DNA of 64,000 nt from Perilla frutescens (Eukaryota > Streptophyta > Magnoliopsida > Lamiales > Lamiaceae): NCBI GenBank assembly GCA_026008535.1, contig BRKX01000006.1, positions 456,501 to 520,500 on the forward strand, given 5' to 3'. Positions 23,166 through 35,814 of this stretch are shown here, in pieces (the stretch's first letter is position 1; each line of letters begins with the position of its first letter). The notes beneath the pieces are model-generated. The model did no database searches and was not told the origin of the DNA. It was given only the letters and a program-made list of their open reading frames with translations. The translations under genes and the position numbers were made by a program.

Positions 23166-24934
23166 CAAATAAAAACTATTTTTTAGGTGACAAATGTAGA
23201 GTACTACAAATTTGTGCATAAAATAAAAATAAAAAATATTACAAATCTCAAAAGTTTAAGTACAAAAATAATAACTAAGACTGCAAGAATTTCTTAAAAG
23301 ACAACGATTGTAATCTAAATTGTAGTGAAAAAGCAAAAAGAAGAAGAAAATTTACAACAATAAATATAACCACTATTATCTATTAACTCAAAATTATTGT
23401 CTATTGTGAAAAATCTGTTCTCTAAAATATAATTATTAAATCATGTGGTAGACAATGATTCTGATAAGAACCGTTTTTTATCACACAATTTTACCCTAAT
23501 ATATGTATAGTTTTACTAATATTCTCACTTTTGACGTCGATGGTCTTATTGGTCCACGCCTAAAGATAATTTAAATCAAATAAAGGCCTTGAAATAAATA
23601 AATACATTAATTCTCGGGGTAACCGGTAATGTCCCCTTTTATAGATGTCATCGGAGTCTTCTTTGCAATTTGTGAACTTTGAGAGTCTTCTTTGTAATTC
23701 TTGAAAGCTTGAGAGTGGTGTCAAGTCTTGCTTTGTTTCTGTCATCTTTGTGCCTTTAAGTGGGCTTCCTTGATTCCTGAGTACCTGTTATTGTTCTTTT
23801 CCTTATTCGTTTCTTTTTTTTTACAAATACAAATATGTATAATAACTACATATTACAGATTACTAGCAAACTACTCCTAAAATATTTTACAAACTAAGTA
23901 CAAACAAACATGACAATAATTAATTATTACATCATGACTCCATCATATTTTCAAGGTTATGAAGTCCTACTTCATCTAACTAATCATACCAAGATGTGTC
24001 ATCATCTTCTCCAATGGTGTCCATGTACATAATACACTCATATTCTATTTCTGTCCATTAACTCATGTAAAGATTGAACTATGAATTTTGAATTTATTGA
24101 AAAGGCTCTCCATACTTGTATTGTGGATGACTTTTTATGAATATTGAAAAATTATTCCCATTTTTGTAAAAATATTAACCTTCAGAGAGATTGTTTGCCT
24201 GTCATTTGATGTTAGCAATAATCTAGGCTCTGGTTGTTGATAAATATGTGGATGGATCTTTTGACATTATTTTGTTTGTTACGTTTTTTCTTTCTTCTTC
24301 GTTAATTATAGCCATCATGAAGTCAGTGCTTTCTGTGTTGAATTGAACTAGATGCATGGAATGTTAATATTCTTCATATGGTCCTTCTTCATGTTTTATC
24401 CATTCTGGAGAAATGAATTTGACATTTATACGGACCAAGTTTTTGTCTTCAAGAAGATAAAGACAAACTTTTTGGAGTGGTTTTGACATCCAAATAGCTA
24501 AAATAAATAGATTTTTAAGTTAGTGGTTAGAACAACTAAAATTTTCACTGTCTTATATGTGTTAAAAACAAAGTTGCATAAAAAACTATGTATTTTATTG
24601 AGTGGCAATTTTTCAAGATAGTCACTTGTGCCGTGTGAGTACGAAAGAAGAAAACACATCGAAATTGATTGTTTGATACCCGCCATTCCCCAATCCCAAT
24701 AGTAGTTCGTGATTTTTTTTTTAATTTTTTTTTCATATATTTTCTAGTGAAGTAGCTCTGACTCTACGAAATAAAACAGAACTTAGAAGCCTTACACGCA
24801 TGATTTCCATGGAGCTATCTATATGACCATACAATACATGTAAGAATTGCTTCAATGAAAGATGCATATATGTATACATGGCTATACAAAATGTAGAGAT
24901 TTTGATGTATAAACAGCAGAAGATGATCACATTC
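22474..24934. other. Gene-free stretch with (TTA)n and 3'UTR of the glucosidase
   Basis: A (TTA)n/(ATT)n microsatellite occupies 23107-23163. No coding exon was recognised. The region 23930-24470 is less AT-rich, with TCATCATCTTCTCCAATGG and similar stretches, and may be decayed transposon coding sequence, but no motif could be named. The last 150-200 bp before 24935 should be the 3'UTR of the glucosidase gene. Confidence 0.4.
23107..23163. repeat. (TTA)n microsatellite, about 18 units
   Basis: An uninterrupted trinucleotide array of ATT/TTA in AT-rich intergenic DNA. Confidence 0.95.
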
Positions 24935-27321
24935 TCACTCAAATCGCGACGTTTCTTCGTCTCTTGGTGATGTGTTGAGCATGTTCTTGAACCATTTGAC
25001 AGAGGATTTGGGAATCCTAGTGAGGTTGTTGTTGAAGTCCACATAGTAAAGGCCAAACCTCTTAGTGTACCCCATGTTCCATTCCCAGTTATCCAGCAAA
25101 GACCACACAAAATAACCACGAATGTCACACTTGTCTTGCCTGCATCATAATTAAATAGTTTTTAATCAGGTTGGAAAACTTAAAATGAATATTTTTGGAT
25201 GATCTACCACATTATAATGTGACAGTTTATTTTAGCACCTTATTGCAGCAGAAAGATTTGAGAGATAGTCTTTGTGATAATTTATTCTCTTGTCATCTTG
25301 TAAAACCTTCTCCAATGAGGCATGAGATCTGTTGGGATCATCCATTCCTGCTAACTCATCATTAGTGAATCACACCATCATAATAATTCATAACATATAA
25401 AAAAAAAAATTGAACACTTACCATTTTCTGTTATAATTACTGGTGGATTGCCATATTTGTGTTTGATGTAGTTTGCTAGCTTCCGGATACCCCAGGGAAC
25501 GATGTATAGCCAACTCGAAGCTGCCTGAAAATACGAAATTCATTCATAAAAAAGAAATTAAAAAATAAAATTGTACAGTTATCTAGATGAGATAAGGTGA
25601 GGCTTACTCTTTCTCCTATTGGAACACCATGCTTTGAGTCTGAATGGAAATGAGGGAAAGATCAAATATATATATCCATTAGGGGCATTCATGCATGTGT
25701 TGATGAGAAAAACTAACTCGAGCAGAGTTAGAAATACGACGTTTGATTAGGCATGTATCTTACGCGTGGTAATGACAGCAGAGTCAGTTGAGGCATCCTG
25801 CAGAATGAGCTTCCGAATCCCAATCTTATCATTGCGTGCATATAATGATGTGTAGTGATTTATGCCGATGAAATCAAGGGTGCCCTTAAGGAATTGGGAC
25901 GCCTCCACGCCTATTTTAGGGAGCCTTTCAGCCACCAACTTCTGCATTGAAAGAGGGTATTTCCCTAGTAGAAGTGGATCAAGGAACCTGCAGATTTAGA
26001 TATATATGCATGTCACACACATGATATATATGCCTCTTATTGAAATAATAGTAAATTTTACCATCCAAGTCCGAAATCTAAGGCTCTCTGCGCAGCATAC
26101 ACATCCTCATCGCTCTCTGATATTGGCTCGTACCACTTAACATCTAATGCTATCCCTACCATGCCTTGCTGCCTTTCCTGCAGGAGCTAGCAATCATCAT
26201 CATCATATCATACACTAATTCATCAATCAAAAATTAATCAACTAACTATGTGTTTATCATTTATATACCTTGAAATTGTTCTGATATGTATGATAAGCTG
26301 CAGCATGAGACAGGAGAATGTTATGTGCTACAACATAAGGCTCGACAGATGATTTCCCGGTCTTGCAGACGAGATGTCCGAGAATGGAGCACCTCCCCGG
26401 AGCTTGAACACCGTAGTCGTAGCCTTGGATTGCAATGCCGTGAGGCTCATTGAAGCTCATCCAATGCTTCACTCTATCACCAAAAGCTTTGAAACAGATG
26501 TATGCATAGTTCTCAAAATCCTGCCTGCACAAAATTTAAGTATTCATCATGACTAATGTTCATGAGTTAAATACATTACAAATTTACAATGTATATAGAT
26601 CAAAATTTTAATTCAAGAAATTCATACACTACTTGATTGCTTAACAATCCTTCATATTTATCTTCAAGGATTTGTGGGAGATCCCAGTGGTACAAAGTCA
26701 CGTAAGGCTTCATGCCTAACATAATTTACAGCAAAAATATTGAATATATATGTAATTGTATATATAAAGAAATCATTCATCTCAATATAATCAAACCTTT
26801 TTCTATTAAAGAATCGATTAAATTGTTGTAGTAAGCTATCCCTTGAGGATTTGGTTCACCTGTTCCATCTGTTAATTTTACTAACACATGGTTAGGTGGG
26901 AAATTAAATCTTGCTAAGAAAATAATAATTTCGAAGTTTTCAAAAAATAAAAATAAAAATTATTCTTGATTAAATCTTACTAGGCAAGATTCTTGACCAA
27001 GATATGGAGAATCTATATGCATCCATTCCCAAATCCTTCATCAAATCTATGTCACTCTGTCACATACGAGGTTAATTATTAATGCATCTATTTCAGTTGA
27101 CAAAATTTGAAATTCTTTAATAAAAAATAATAATTATTCTGCTACACATCTTATCTTGTTTTACAAGAGACATAATAGTAATTTAATCACTTAATTAAGA
27201 ATGTTGGCATTCTTATCTTCCCTGAATATTTTATATCAAAATTTTGGCTTTAAAGCTTTTCAAAACCAAAGATTCCTTCCATCATCAGTCTCGGTTTCTG
27301 TTTTCTAACCTATAAATCGAT

Positions 27322-27352
<31 letters not shown>

Positions 27353-27900
27353 AAGTTATCAGAAACTTTACTCTTAAAAAAAAGTGCTATATATTAAAAA
27401 TTGAAGAAATGCATTTTCATGAAAAATTCACCTTGAACCGATGATATTGATCAACCGTGGTGTCTCCATTGCTGAAATCCAATATCCTTCCTATTTTTCG
27501 GTATGAAAACGGAAATGTTATTTTTTGTTTAACTGAAATTTGAACCATTTTGTGTTGTTGAGAGAGAGAGAGAGAGAGAGAGGTCACCATTCACCAACCT
27601 GGTTTCCTAGTGAAGGTATCCCATATGCTTTGCCCTTTATTTCCTTCATCAACTGCTCCTTCAAACTGATTATAAACATCAACCATATCCAATCACACAC
27701 ACTACAAACTTTGAGTTATATACATATATACATACATATATGATATATGTATAGAGAGAGAGAGAGAGAGAGAGAACCTGGTAAGCTGAAGAAGCAGTTC
27801 CAAAAATGAAGCCATCTGGAAAATCAGCTCTGCTAATGGACTGACACTCCACAAAGAAGAACGCCAGCACAGAAAAAAACAAGGTCAAAATAGCTGCCAT
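24935..27900 (-). CDS. Glycoside hydrolase family 1 beta-glucosidase, BGLU41-like
   Basis: Hydrolyses beta-glucosidic bonds with retention; the natural aglycone is unknown. The start at 27900 gives MAAILTLFFSVLAFFFVECQ, a clear signal peptide, then SRADFPDGFIFGTASSAYQ. There are about 12-13 exons in the usual GH1 layout; the first are 27778-27900, 27599-27665 and 27432-27490, and the last begins near 25140. Landmarks are DTFTRKPGRILDFSNGDTT, YRFSISWSRILPNGTGEPN, YVTLYHWDLPQ, WMSFNEPHGIAIQGY with the acid/base Glu in FNEP, GINHYTSLYARND, PPVIITENG with the nucleophile Glu, and SLLDNWEWNMGYTKRFGLYY with the glucose-binding WEW. Both catalytic acids are present and every exon reads through. The TARKPGR, IQGYD and ARNDKIGIRKLILQDAS stretches point to the BGLU41 clade. 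It ends SRFE with no KDEL-type retention signal, so a secreted or vacuolar location is likely. Confidence 0.92.
27558..27581. repeat. (GA)n tracts in introns 1-2 of the glucosidase
   Basis: GA dinucleotide tracts lie at 27558-27581, in intron 2, and at 27752-27775, directly at the donor side of intron 1. The intron-1 tract starts within a few bases of the splice donor (CAG|GTTCTCTC on the minus strand), so its length could affect splicing. Confidence 0.8.
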
Positions 27901-28019
27901 TTTTCGATCATGCACAGCTTAATTTGTTTTTATTTTGATCATGGGTTCATGAAAATTGTATATATACAGAAAATGGGTTGATGAAACAAGAATTTTTTGG
28001 AAGCAAAGAAAATTAGATA

Positions 28020-28182
28020 AAATATGGTGCCGGAAAAGGCGTAGTGCAATGGGCTTTTTCTTAAGCAATCTCTGCCTTTTGCTTACACGTTTTAAGAATT
28101 AGCGTCGCATATATATAAAAACAGAAGCAATCGAATTATAGAAATATTGGTGTGGCTGATGTGATTATATTTTTAATTTCAA
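28020..28182 (-). repeat. Glucosidase upstream segment with an inverted copy at 30840-31015
   Basis: GTGCAATGGGCTTTTTCTTA, AAGCAATCTCTG, ACGTTTTAAGAATTAGCGT and GTGTGGCTGATGTGATTATA at 28040-28173 recur inverted at 30840-31015 with scattered changes. It lies 120-280 bp upstream of the glucosidase start codon and so is probable promoter DNA. Direction of copying cannot be told from the window. Confidence 0.75.
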
Positions 28183-29190
28183 GATACCACCAATAACAAT
28201 AATGGAGTTAATATATATTAAAAAGTGATCATTTGATTATGGTAAATAATATTCTATATGCATGTAAAAGTTTTTTTTAGTTAAGTTACGTCACATTTTA
28301 TACTTCTATATATTAAATAAGATTAGCCATGTCATTATATATATATATATATATATATGGGGTTCTTGAATTTCAGGCTTTCTAATAAAATGTTTATTGG
28401 TTTTTAGCAATTAATCTCCCCTTTCTAAAAACCAATACAAATTTTATTTTTCAAACATACAAATCTTTAAAAAATAAATAAAAAAAATTGCTCGTTATTT
28501 CATTTACAATTGGGCCCTTTTTTATATATTAGTTCGGGTCATCTATTTCACGTTGTACTTCATCTCATATTCCAATCATTAATTAATTGATTTATTTCAT
28601 GCGTATTTAAGTTTATTTAATTTTTTAGAGGATAATTATTAAATTTTATAAATACGTACACGTGACTGAGATTCAATAGTTCAACGTATGATGTTGAGAT
28701 AGAGGCTCATCCAGCTTTTTCATAATCATTCAACTATAACTCAATTAGCAACTTTAACTCAGTAAATGATTTCAAGTTTGAGAATAAACAAGAGATGTTT
28801 CCAAATGAATAGTTTTCAATGTTTAAAATACTCTCAAAAGTATGAATGACAAAGGTCAAAAGAAAACTACTGCCTCTTCTATACAATAATTTATTTTTAT
28901 ATTTCATATTTTATTTAATCCATCCACATCTTCTACACGTATGTTTTGGTTGTTATATGGCTAAAAAGCATTAATTAATAACAAGATGGCAGTATAAAGC
29001 CTGAGAATTCCATATATATGACTTGGACATGGAGATAACGCTAATCTTGATTAAAAGAAGTTTAAATTGTGACGCAATTTAACTAAATCAAACGTGTGTA
29101 TATGTGCATATAGTATATTATTTACCATAATCAAATGAAATTTCTAATATATATTAACTCCATTTTTATTATTGGTGGTATCTATACATA
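28183..29190. mobile_element. TIR element, about 1.0 kb
   Basis: The ends are AGATACCACCAATAACAATA at 28183 and its near-inverse TTTTATTATTGGTGGTATCT ending at 29190. Arm similarity continues inward for about 80 bp (TTTGATTATGGTAAATAATA inverted near 29115). The interior shows no transposase frame. This is a non-autonomous element. It sits between the two inverted copies of the glucosidase upstream segment. Confidence 0.72.
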
Positions 29191-29280
29191 TATTAAAATA
29201 AAATCGCACGGGCAAAACTATCATTGAAAATAGAAGTCAACATTTTGTTAAAAATAAATAGTTTGCCAAAAATTAAAAGA

Positions 29281-29362
29281 AGCGGCTTTGTGGTGCAATT
29301 AGTTGTCGCAGCGTCATCACACTTGCATGGTCAGAGAGGTTCGATTCTTCCTCACAGTTATA
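29281..29362 (+). repeat. tRNA-like/SINE-like fragment
   Basis: TTTGTGGTGCAATTAGTTG resembles a pol III A box, and GAGGTTCGATTCTTCC about 40 bp later resembles a B box. The spacing suits a tRNA-derived promoter. It does not fold as a full tRNA because the 3' half is lost in AT-rich DNA, so it is best read as a SINE head or tRNA pseudogene. Confidence 0.5.
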
Positions 29363-29384
29363 GTCACATTTTTAACTTTTTTAG

Positions 29385-29890
29385 TTTTTTACAATTAACA
29401 AGCATTCACATATTTAATTTCTTTAATTTTATAAATTAAAAATTATCACCATAACTTAATAAAATGCCCATCGAAAATATTTAAATTTCCATTTTTTTTT
29501 TAATTTTAATACTATTTATGGTGTCAATACTCATATTTTTTTAACTTTTTAGATTTTTAAATAAAAAACATTAGTAAACATGCATATTTAAAAATTAACA
29601 ATCATTAACATCTTTAATTTTTTAAATTTTCTAAATAAAATTAATCACTAGAACATGCATTGTTAACAATTAACAACCGTTCACATCTTTAATTTTTTAG
29701 AATTTCTAAATAAAAATATCACCAAATCATAACCAATGGCCATTGAAAATATTTAAACTTTTTATTTCTTAAAGTCTAATACTACTTATGGTGTATTGAT
29801 CATCAAATGACTTATTATATAATTAACAGGAACTTTGAATGACAACCATTTAAATTTTTAAATTTTTTAATTATAATACTAGTCATGGTG
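29385..29890. repeat. Imperfect tandem repeats, 100-250-bp units
   Basis: The phrases AATTAACAA, TTCACATCTTTAATTTTTTA, AATATTTAAA and ATACTATTTATGGTGT or ATACTACTTATGGTGT recur three or four times in the same order between 29385 and 29890. This is a decayed tandem duplication with no coding capacity. AT-rich DNA from 29890 to 30840 holds nothing further that I recognise. Confidence 0.6.
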
Positions 29891-30839
29891 TAAACAAAGC
29901 TCTACATCCAAGAAAAAAAGGGATATGAGCTTTTAATGGAAAAAAAGAGAGATAAAAGAGCTCGATTCTTTTAAAACAAAATATTGAAAAATTGAAATTA
30001 AAATTTATAATTTTTTTAATCCTAATTAATATAGTACTTATAGTACGAATGAAATTCTTTACTACAATTTGTAACACTTAGCGCTACACAATTAAAATTA
30101 TTAATTTTCTACAATGTAGTTATATAATTCTATCCTATTATTGTGTAATCAAGGGGCTTATAATTAATGGGAGTTTTTAATGACAAAAAAAAAAAGCATT
30201 TTTAAGAGGAAATAAAGGAAAAGGGTCTTTCCGTTTAATCGTTCATTCAAACCCAAAAAATTCCTTCCAAAAATACAAAAAAAATCTTATTAAAATATCT
30301 TCCTGAGAAAAATTGGGAAATTAAATTTTGGGTGTTATATATAACTTAAATCGCTAACATAAATATGTGTAAATCGCTAACCTATATATGTATGTATAGA
30401 ACTATACATGAAAAAAAATTCATATTTAAAGTATTATATTTTGATTTACTTTATTTAGGTATATAAAAATTACATTTATCAATATAACAATAGTATGGAA
30501 TTAGCTATGATATGATAGATAAATTAATTTTGATTTTTTCATATTTTGTACTTTCATGTTTTTTAAAAGATATAATTTTATTGTTATATTACATGTGTTT
30601 TCTCAACATAATTAGTTTTTTTAATTGTTAAATAAATAGATAACAAATTAACAACGGACAATTTTGGAGTATTCTTTAGTTTTTGAAATAAATATATCAT
30701 TTGATAAGACTATAATTATTACGTATTTTATATTATTAATATTGGAACAAACATATCAACTATGACCTTAAGTTTTAAGCTTAAAGTGCATAAAATAATT
30801 CAATTTATGTACATCATACAGAAGTAATACTAGTCTTTA

Positions 30840-31015
30840 AATAAAAATATAATCACATCAGCCACACAATATTTCTATAACCAGTTTGTCAATTTGGTAG
30901 CTTAATTCCGTTTCTACAACGCTTAATTCTTAAAATGTGTAATCAAAAGGGAATTAAAGATTGCTTATGAAAAAGAGTAAGAGGCCATTGCACTAAGCCC
31001 TTTTTCAATTGTACT
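30840..31015 (+). repeat. Inverted copy of the glucosidase upstream segment
   Basis: Reverse-complementary to 28020-28182 over about 160 bp. Conserved blocks, written in the minus-strand direction, are GGCTTAGTGCAATGG, ATAAGCAATCTTT, ACATTTTAAGAATTAAGCGT, ATAGAAATATTG and GTGTGGCTGATGTGATTATA. Divergence is moderate. Confidence 0.75.
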
Positions 31016-31020
31016 ATGTT

Positions 31021-31118
31021 TTTTTACTCACACATCTGATCTGGTGGAATCTAGAATCCGTGTCTTTTGGTCTCCAGACAATCTCACCCCACCGCTAGAC
31101 CATTCCGTCGGGACTTTA
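31021..31118 (-). mobile_element. tRNA-derived SINE, copy 1
   Basis: On the minus strand: ATGGTCTAGCGGTGGGGTG (A box), GATTGTCTGGAGACCAAAAG, a decayed B-box region, then ACCAGATCAGATGTGTGAGT and an A-rich tail. The same head and the CACAGATCGGGTGTGTGAGT 3' signature recur in other copies at 34200, 36594, 44420, 53838 and 63940. Confidence 0.75.
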
Positions 31119-31529
31119 ATTGTACTATGTTTAAAGGTAGTGTTGGAGGTTGATGGTATCGATAATTTATAAAGTGCAAAAAACATATAAAGTATATACA
31201 TGGGACAATTAATTTTTCTAGGCATTTTTTTTATTTTTTTTATATATATTTTTTAATTTTTTATTTTTTTCCAAAAAATTATATATCTTAAAATATAATT
31301 AGTAAATTCTAAAATTAAAATACATTAATTTAATTCATTTAAAATAAATATAAATTTAATCCTATTGAAAAATGGAATCAAGTTGTAAATAAATGCGATG
31401 GAGGAAAAGATGGCTTTCAACAAAATTTGGAAACAATAATTAAAAACGCAATTAGTCGTACATGTCACGGGTTGTAAGAAAAATGTGTGTCATGATATAT
31501 AAATTAACTAGTCCAAATTTGGGTTTAAA

Positions 31530-34500
31530 TTAATTGTGGTCGGCGGTTTCTCCCTCTTCCATTCCGGTCATCGTATCATACAACGGCTTATTCAAAGTCT
31601 CCGGCAACAAAAACGCCAGCGTCCCTCCAAAGATCCCACAAATTCCGAATACCAGAAACGGTATCTGCTCCCCCAAAACCACCACGAACGGCGCTAGTAT
31701 CGCCCCCATCTGCGCCGCCTGCGTCGCGCAACCCAGCGCCGCGTTCCTCACCACCGTCGGAAACAGCTCCACCGTGTAGATGAACAGCAAATTATACGTT
31801 CCCGCCATCCCAAATATCCCCAAAATCCCACACACCATCCTCGCCGTCTTCCATGCTCCGTACGCCTTCATCAGCCCCCCCACGATGCAGAAGGCCCCGC
31901 TGAACCACTGCGTTCCGATGCTAAGCGGTTTCCGGCCGAACCTGTCGAGCAGCAGCGCGGTGAGGAGGAACGCCGGCATCTCCGCCACCGCGTTGAGGAA
32001 GACGTTGAGGTGGAGATTGGTGCCGAGGTTCACCACGTTCAAGCTCAGCCCGTAGTAGACGACGGAGCAGAAGAAGTTGATCGCCACCGCGAGGAGCAGA
32101 CGGATGCGCGTGAGGGGAGACCGGAGCACGTCGACCAATGATCCGGTGATGGCCTCTTTTGCGGATTCTTGCTCGTCCTTTTCGATGACTTTGTCGCCGC
32201 CGACGGCGGCGTCTTCGTCGACGGCGAGGATCGCGCCGCGGGGGAGGTGTTTCCCGTTGGATTTGGCGATCTGGCGCATTGTTTTCATGGCGGCGGCGAT
32301 GTCCCCCCTGATGAGGCACCAGCGGGGGGACTCGGAGATGAAAGGGAGGGCGGCGGCGAGGAAGAGGAAGGAGGGAATGGAGGTGGCGATGTAGAGGGTA
32401 CGCCATGATTGGAAGATGTAGGCGATGCCGGAGAGGGCGGCGATGCCGCCTGAGAAGAAGTAGAAGGTGGACATTCCGGCGACGCCGCGCTTTGAAGGGC
32501 CGATGGGCTCGGTGGCGAGGACGAAGGCGCAGAGGCCGACGCCGCCGGTGCTGCAGCCAGTGAGGAGGCGGAGGAGGGCGTAGGTGAAGTAGTTTGGAGA
32601 GAGAGCGGTTAGGCAACCGAAGATGGCGTTCAAGATGCATACAACTAATAAGGAGCCTTTTCTTCCTAGTTTTGAGTCTGAGAGATGCCCAAATATTCCA
32701 GCACCTGAAAATTAATAGCCACATATATTATATATATATATATATATCATCAAATTAATGTCACATTTCAATTTATGATTGCTTATGAACCTCGTTGAAT
32801 TAAGAGGGAGAGGGAAAATTTGAATTGTGGTCGAGATTAATTAATGTGTGTTTTGCAAAGAAATATAACATCTTAAAGCTAAGAACCATCTAGTGAACAA
32901 AAAAGTGAACAAAAAAGGAACAAGTCCCTTTGCACATGACACAATGGTGTGTAGTGGTGTTATCTTGAAGCGATGCAGTGTTTACTCGGTGTGTAATTCA
33001 GTAGCGACGACCAATTATTCTCAACATAAAAAAAGATACCAAAACGGTGAAGAAACAAAAAGAATTAATGAAAAAATGGGCATGAGATTTTCTGTTAAAC
33101 TTTTATTTTTCATTACGTGTTTCGCTACTCAATTATGAGATTTTCTTGAATTTCTGTTAAGGCTCTTTCTACACAATTATGGTATATAATACCATAATTG
33201 TTCTTTCTTATTTAATTTTAATGGGATATATAAATATTCTGATACAAGACAAAATACCTTTAGCAATTTGAATGGTGTGTGAGGTGCAAAAGCAGAGAGT
33301 TTTGGAGCATTTCCACCATATTTGAATGAGAGAGAGTCGTATGCTCTAGGTTTTACTTTTTACATAATTTGGCGATAAAAAGTGACAAATCGAATGACAT
33401 AAAAATGTGATGTGAGAGAAAATTAAAGTTTAAATGAGCAGAGTGATAAGATTTTTTTAATGGAATAAAACGTGAAACGGAGTACACTGCTGGTGCGCTA
33501 TTTATTGCATTTATAAGAAAAATATTTCCTAATCTGACTATGCCTCGTGTACATCAATATATAGAGACGTGTAGAAATTTGAAGAATTCAAATTATTTAC
33601 AAATGACTAGCTGTCTCTATTTCCATATTGGGAAACAAAATAGATTTATTTAATGATCTCCCCCTCCTCTCCTCTCAAAGGCGCATTTATCTCCTTATTC
33701 AATTAGTATTTTATTATAATATATTATCTGAATTAAGTATTTTAATTCTTATATATATTTTATTGACTGATATTCATATAATAAAAAAACCCTAGCATAT
33801 ATACTCTGATCATTTAATATAGATCCTCTCTTTATATAATAACACTCCTATAGTTTAGTTTTATTTCTATTTTTATTTTAATAGTACTAAGTTATCATCA
33901 ATCTGACTTGACCGCAAGGATAAGGATAAAGAAAAATGGATTAAAAAATAAAACTACAAGAGAATTTAATTTTAATTAAATTAAACAATACCGACCAAAA
34001 TCTTTAATTGTAAGTTATTTGTTAATTAAACAAACAACAACTATTACTACTACCACTAGTCCACTACTACCTTGATCATTTGCTCCCATATTAGCTATAA
34101 TATAATTTTCAATTACATAAATACAAAATTAAAATACTCCAAGAAAATACTTTCCAACGTGCTACTAAAATCTCCCTAGTCTTTACCACCCCACATAACT
34201 TTTAATATTGCTTAGGACCAAAAGTTACAAGTTCGAATCTCTCAATACTACAGATCGAATGTGTGGAATCTCCTAGGTCAGGTGAGTAATAAAAAAAAAT
34301 CTCCTCCTCGTGTTTTAACTTTTAAACTCTTCAACTCTCTAATTATATATATTAACTAGCTACTCATTACATTTTATTTATTTTGTAATGAATCTGAAAG
34401 CCCAAATTAATCAAATCCTTAATTTTCTAGTAAATAATATATTTTTTTAGTGAAGTTGAACTCTTATTCTGCCAACACCCTTAACGTTAACATTGATGAG

Positions 34501-35171
34501 CTTAATTAATTTGTTAAAAAAAAATGTTTTGTGTTTTCTTTTTCATTTTTTTGGAAAGGCATTTTGTTAAATATTATCGATCCTCTTTTGACCACTTCAA
34601 TATTTTTCCTGATTTGATTATATGTTCAAATGAGAAAAGAATAAACAATAATATAATAATAACAATAACAAATTAAGGAGAATCAAAATTATTTAAAATG
34701 ACAATATACCAAAATAGGAAATATGTAACAAACATTATACATAAACATACCTATCATGCAGCCGCCGAAAAACAAGGACTGAACCAACCCCACCTTATAT
34801 TTCTCCGAGCAAATCAATCCGAACTCCGCCACCGTGGAGCTCCCTGCGCCGCCGATCCACTCCCATGAACCGGGCTCCAGCCCGCACACGCTCTTCGCCG
34901 CCTCCGAGCACCCGGCGGCGCCGCCGTCCACGCACCGCCACGCCGGCTCGCGGTCGGCGAAGATCACGACCATGGTGTGGAACGCCTCGAGCGCCCACGC
35001 CGTGCTCGTTAGGACAAAGTGCCGCAGCTGCCACCACCCGAACTCGCCGCAATACTTCTTCAACATGTCGTCCATGCACAATCTCTCCGCCGCCCCGAGC
35101 AGCGGCGACCGGAGCTCCGCTTCCGGAGGAGGAGCCGTAGATTCATCGGGAGGAGAGCTTTCTTTCGTCAT
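31530..35171 (-). CDS. Organic cation/carnitine transporter, OCT4-like (MFS, SLC22-type)
   Basis: Proton- or ion-coupled carrier of organic cations/carnitine; plant OCT4-6 proteins are reported at the vacuolar membrane. The two exons are 34751-35171 and 31530-32704, separated by a 2.0-kb intron, with the junction inside a Gly codon (ATGATAG|GT ... AG|GTGCTGG). The product is 531 residues, normal for the family. Exon 1 has an N-terminal ELRSPLL, a first membrane segment and a large Cys-containing extracellular loop (AWRCVDGGAAGCSEAAKSVC). Exon 2 has GHLSDSKLGRKGS, ALLRLLTGCSTGGVG, ISESPRWCLIRGD, LLLDRFGRKPLS and PETLNKPLYDTMTGMEE, which are MFS motifs in order and an OCT4-type tail. Both exons are strikingly GC-rich against AT-rich flanks, which creates long antisense open frames that are not genes. 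Confidence 0.93.
34186..34298 (+). mobile_element. tRNA-derived SINE, copy 2 (in intron 1 of the transporter)
   Basis: CAAGTTCGAATCTCTCAATA (B box) is followed by CTACAGATCGAATGTGTGGA, GGTGAGTAATA and an A-rich tail. The head is decayed. It matches the 3' signature of the other SINE copies and is oriented opposite to the host gene. Confidence 0.6.
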
Positions 35172-35430
35172 TTTCCGGCCCGGCCCGTTTAGCGCGAATT
35201 CAAAATCATGCGACTGGAATATTAATTTTCTTTTTCTTTTGCTTTTGCTTCTCTTTTTTCTTGTTTTTGTTGAGGGCCGGGGTTGGTGGCTGAGGGTTGG
35301 AATTAGGATTTGAATGATAATATATATACACAGATTTATTTATGGGCTGGTGTTGGTAGATTTATCCGAATTAAATAAATAGGATTGCGACTATGGGTTG
35401 TCGTTTGTTGATAGTAAATGATGATGCATG

Positions 35431-35436
<6 letters not shown>

Positions 35437-35469
<33 letters not shown>
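35437..35469. repeat. (TA)n microsatellite upstream of the transporter
   Basis: About 16 TA units lie 270 bp upstream of the transporter ATG. Confidence 0.9.
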
Positions 35470-35470
<1 letters not shown>

Positions 35471-35814
35471 GTGGATGAAGTCTATCCGTCTATATATATC
35501 AAGTCCTCATGGAATTGGACACTGCAATTAAATTAAGGTCAAATTAAGTAGGACTTCTTCGATGATAAAATGGTTTGCGATAGCTGTGGCATTCAAACTA
35601 ATAGAACCGTATATTCAGGAATATTTAGATTCGCCGATGAAAAAGGTATTTCAATTAATTTGATATTAACTCATATATAGCAAGTGGGAGATTAGCTAGG
35701 AACGTATATCGGCCGCCATTTCAATTCGTTGAGAAAAACACACACACACACATATTATATAAATATATGGTAAAAACTTGCATGCACTGGATATATTATA
35801 TATATAAGCTTATA

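Noticed and set aside
23930..24480. Decayed transposase gene
   Set aside because: Base composition hints at former coding sequence, but no frame gave a recognisable motif, so no feature was called.
31921..32724. Long antisense and shifted frames over the transporter exon, including an Arg/His-rich 267-codon frame
   Set aside because: They are by-products of GC-rich third positions in the OCT4-like exon. They show no family motifs.
34834..35313. Plus-strand 159-codon frame at the transporter start
   Set aside because: It is antisense to exon 1 and low-complexity at its end. The sense frame has clear transporter motifs.
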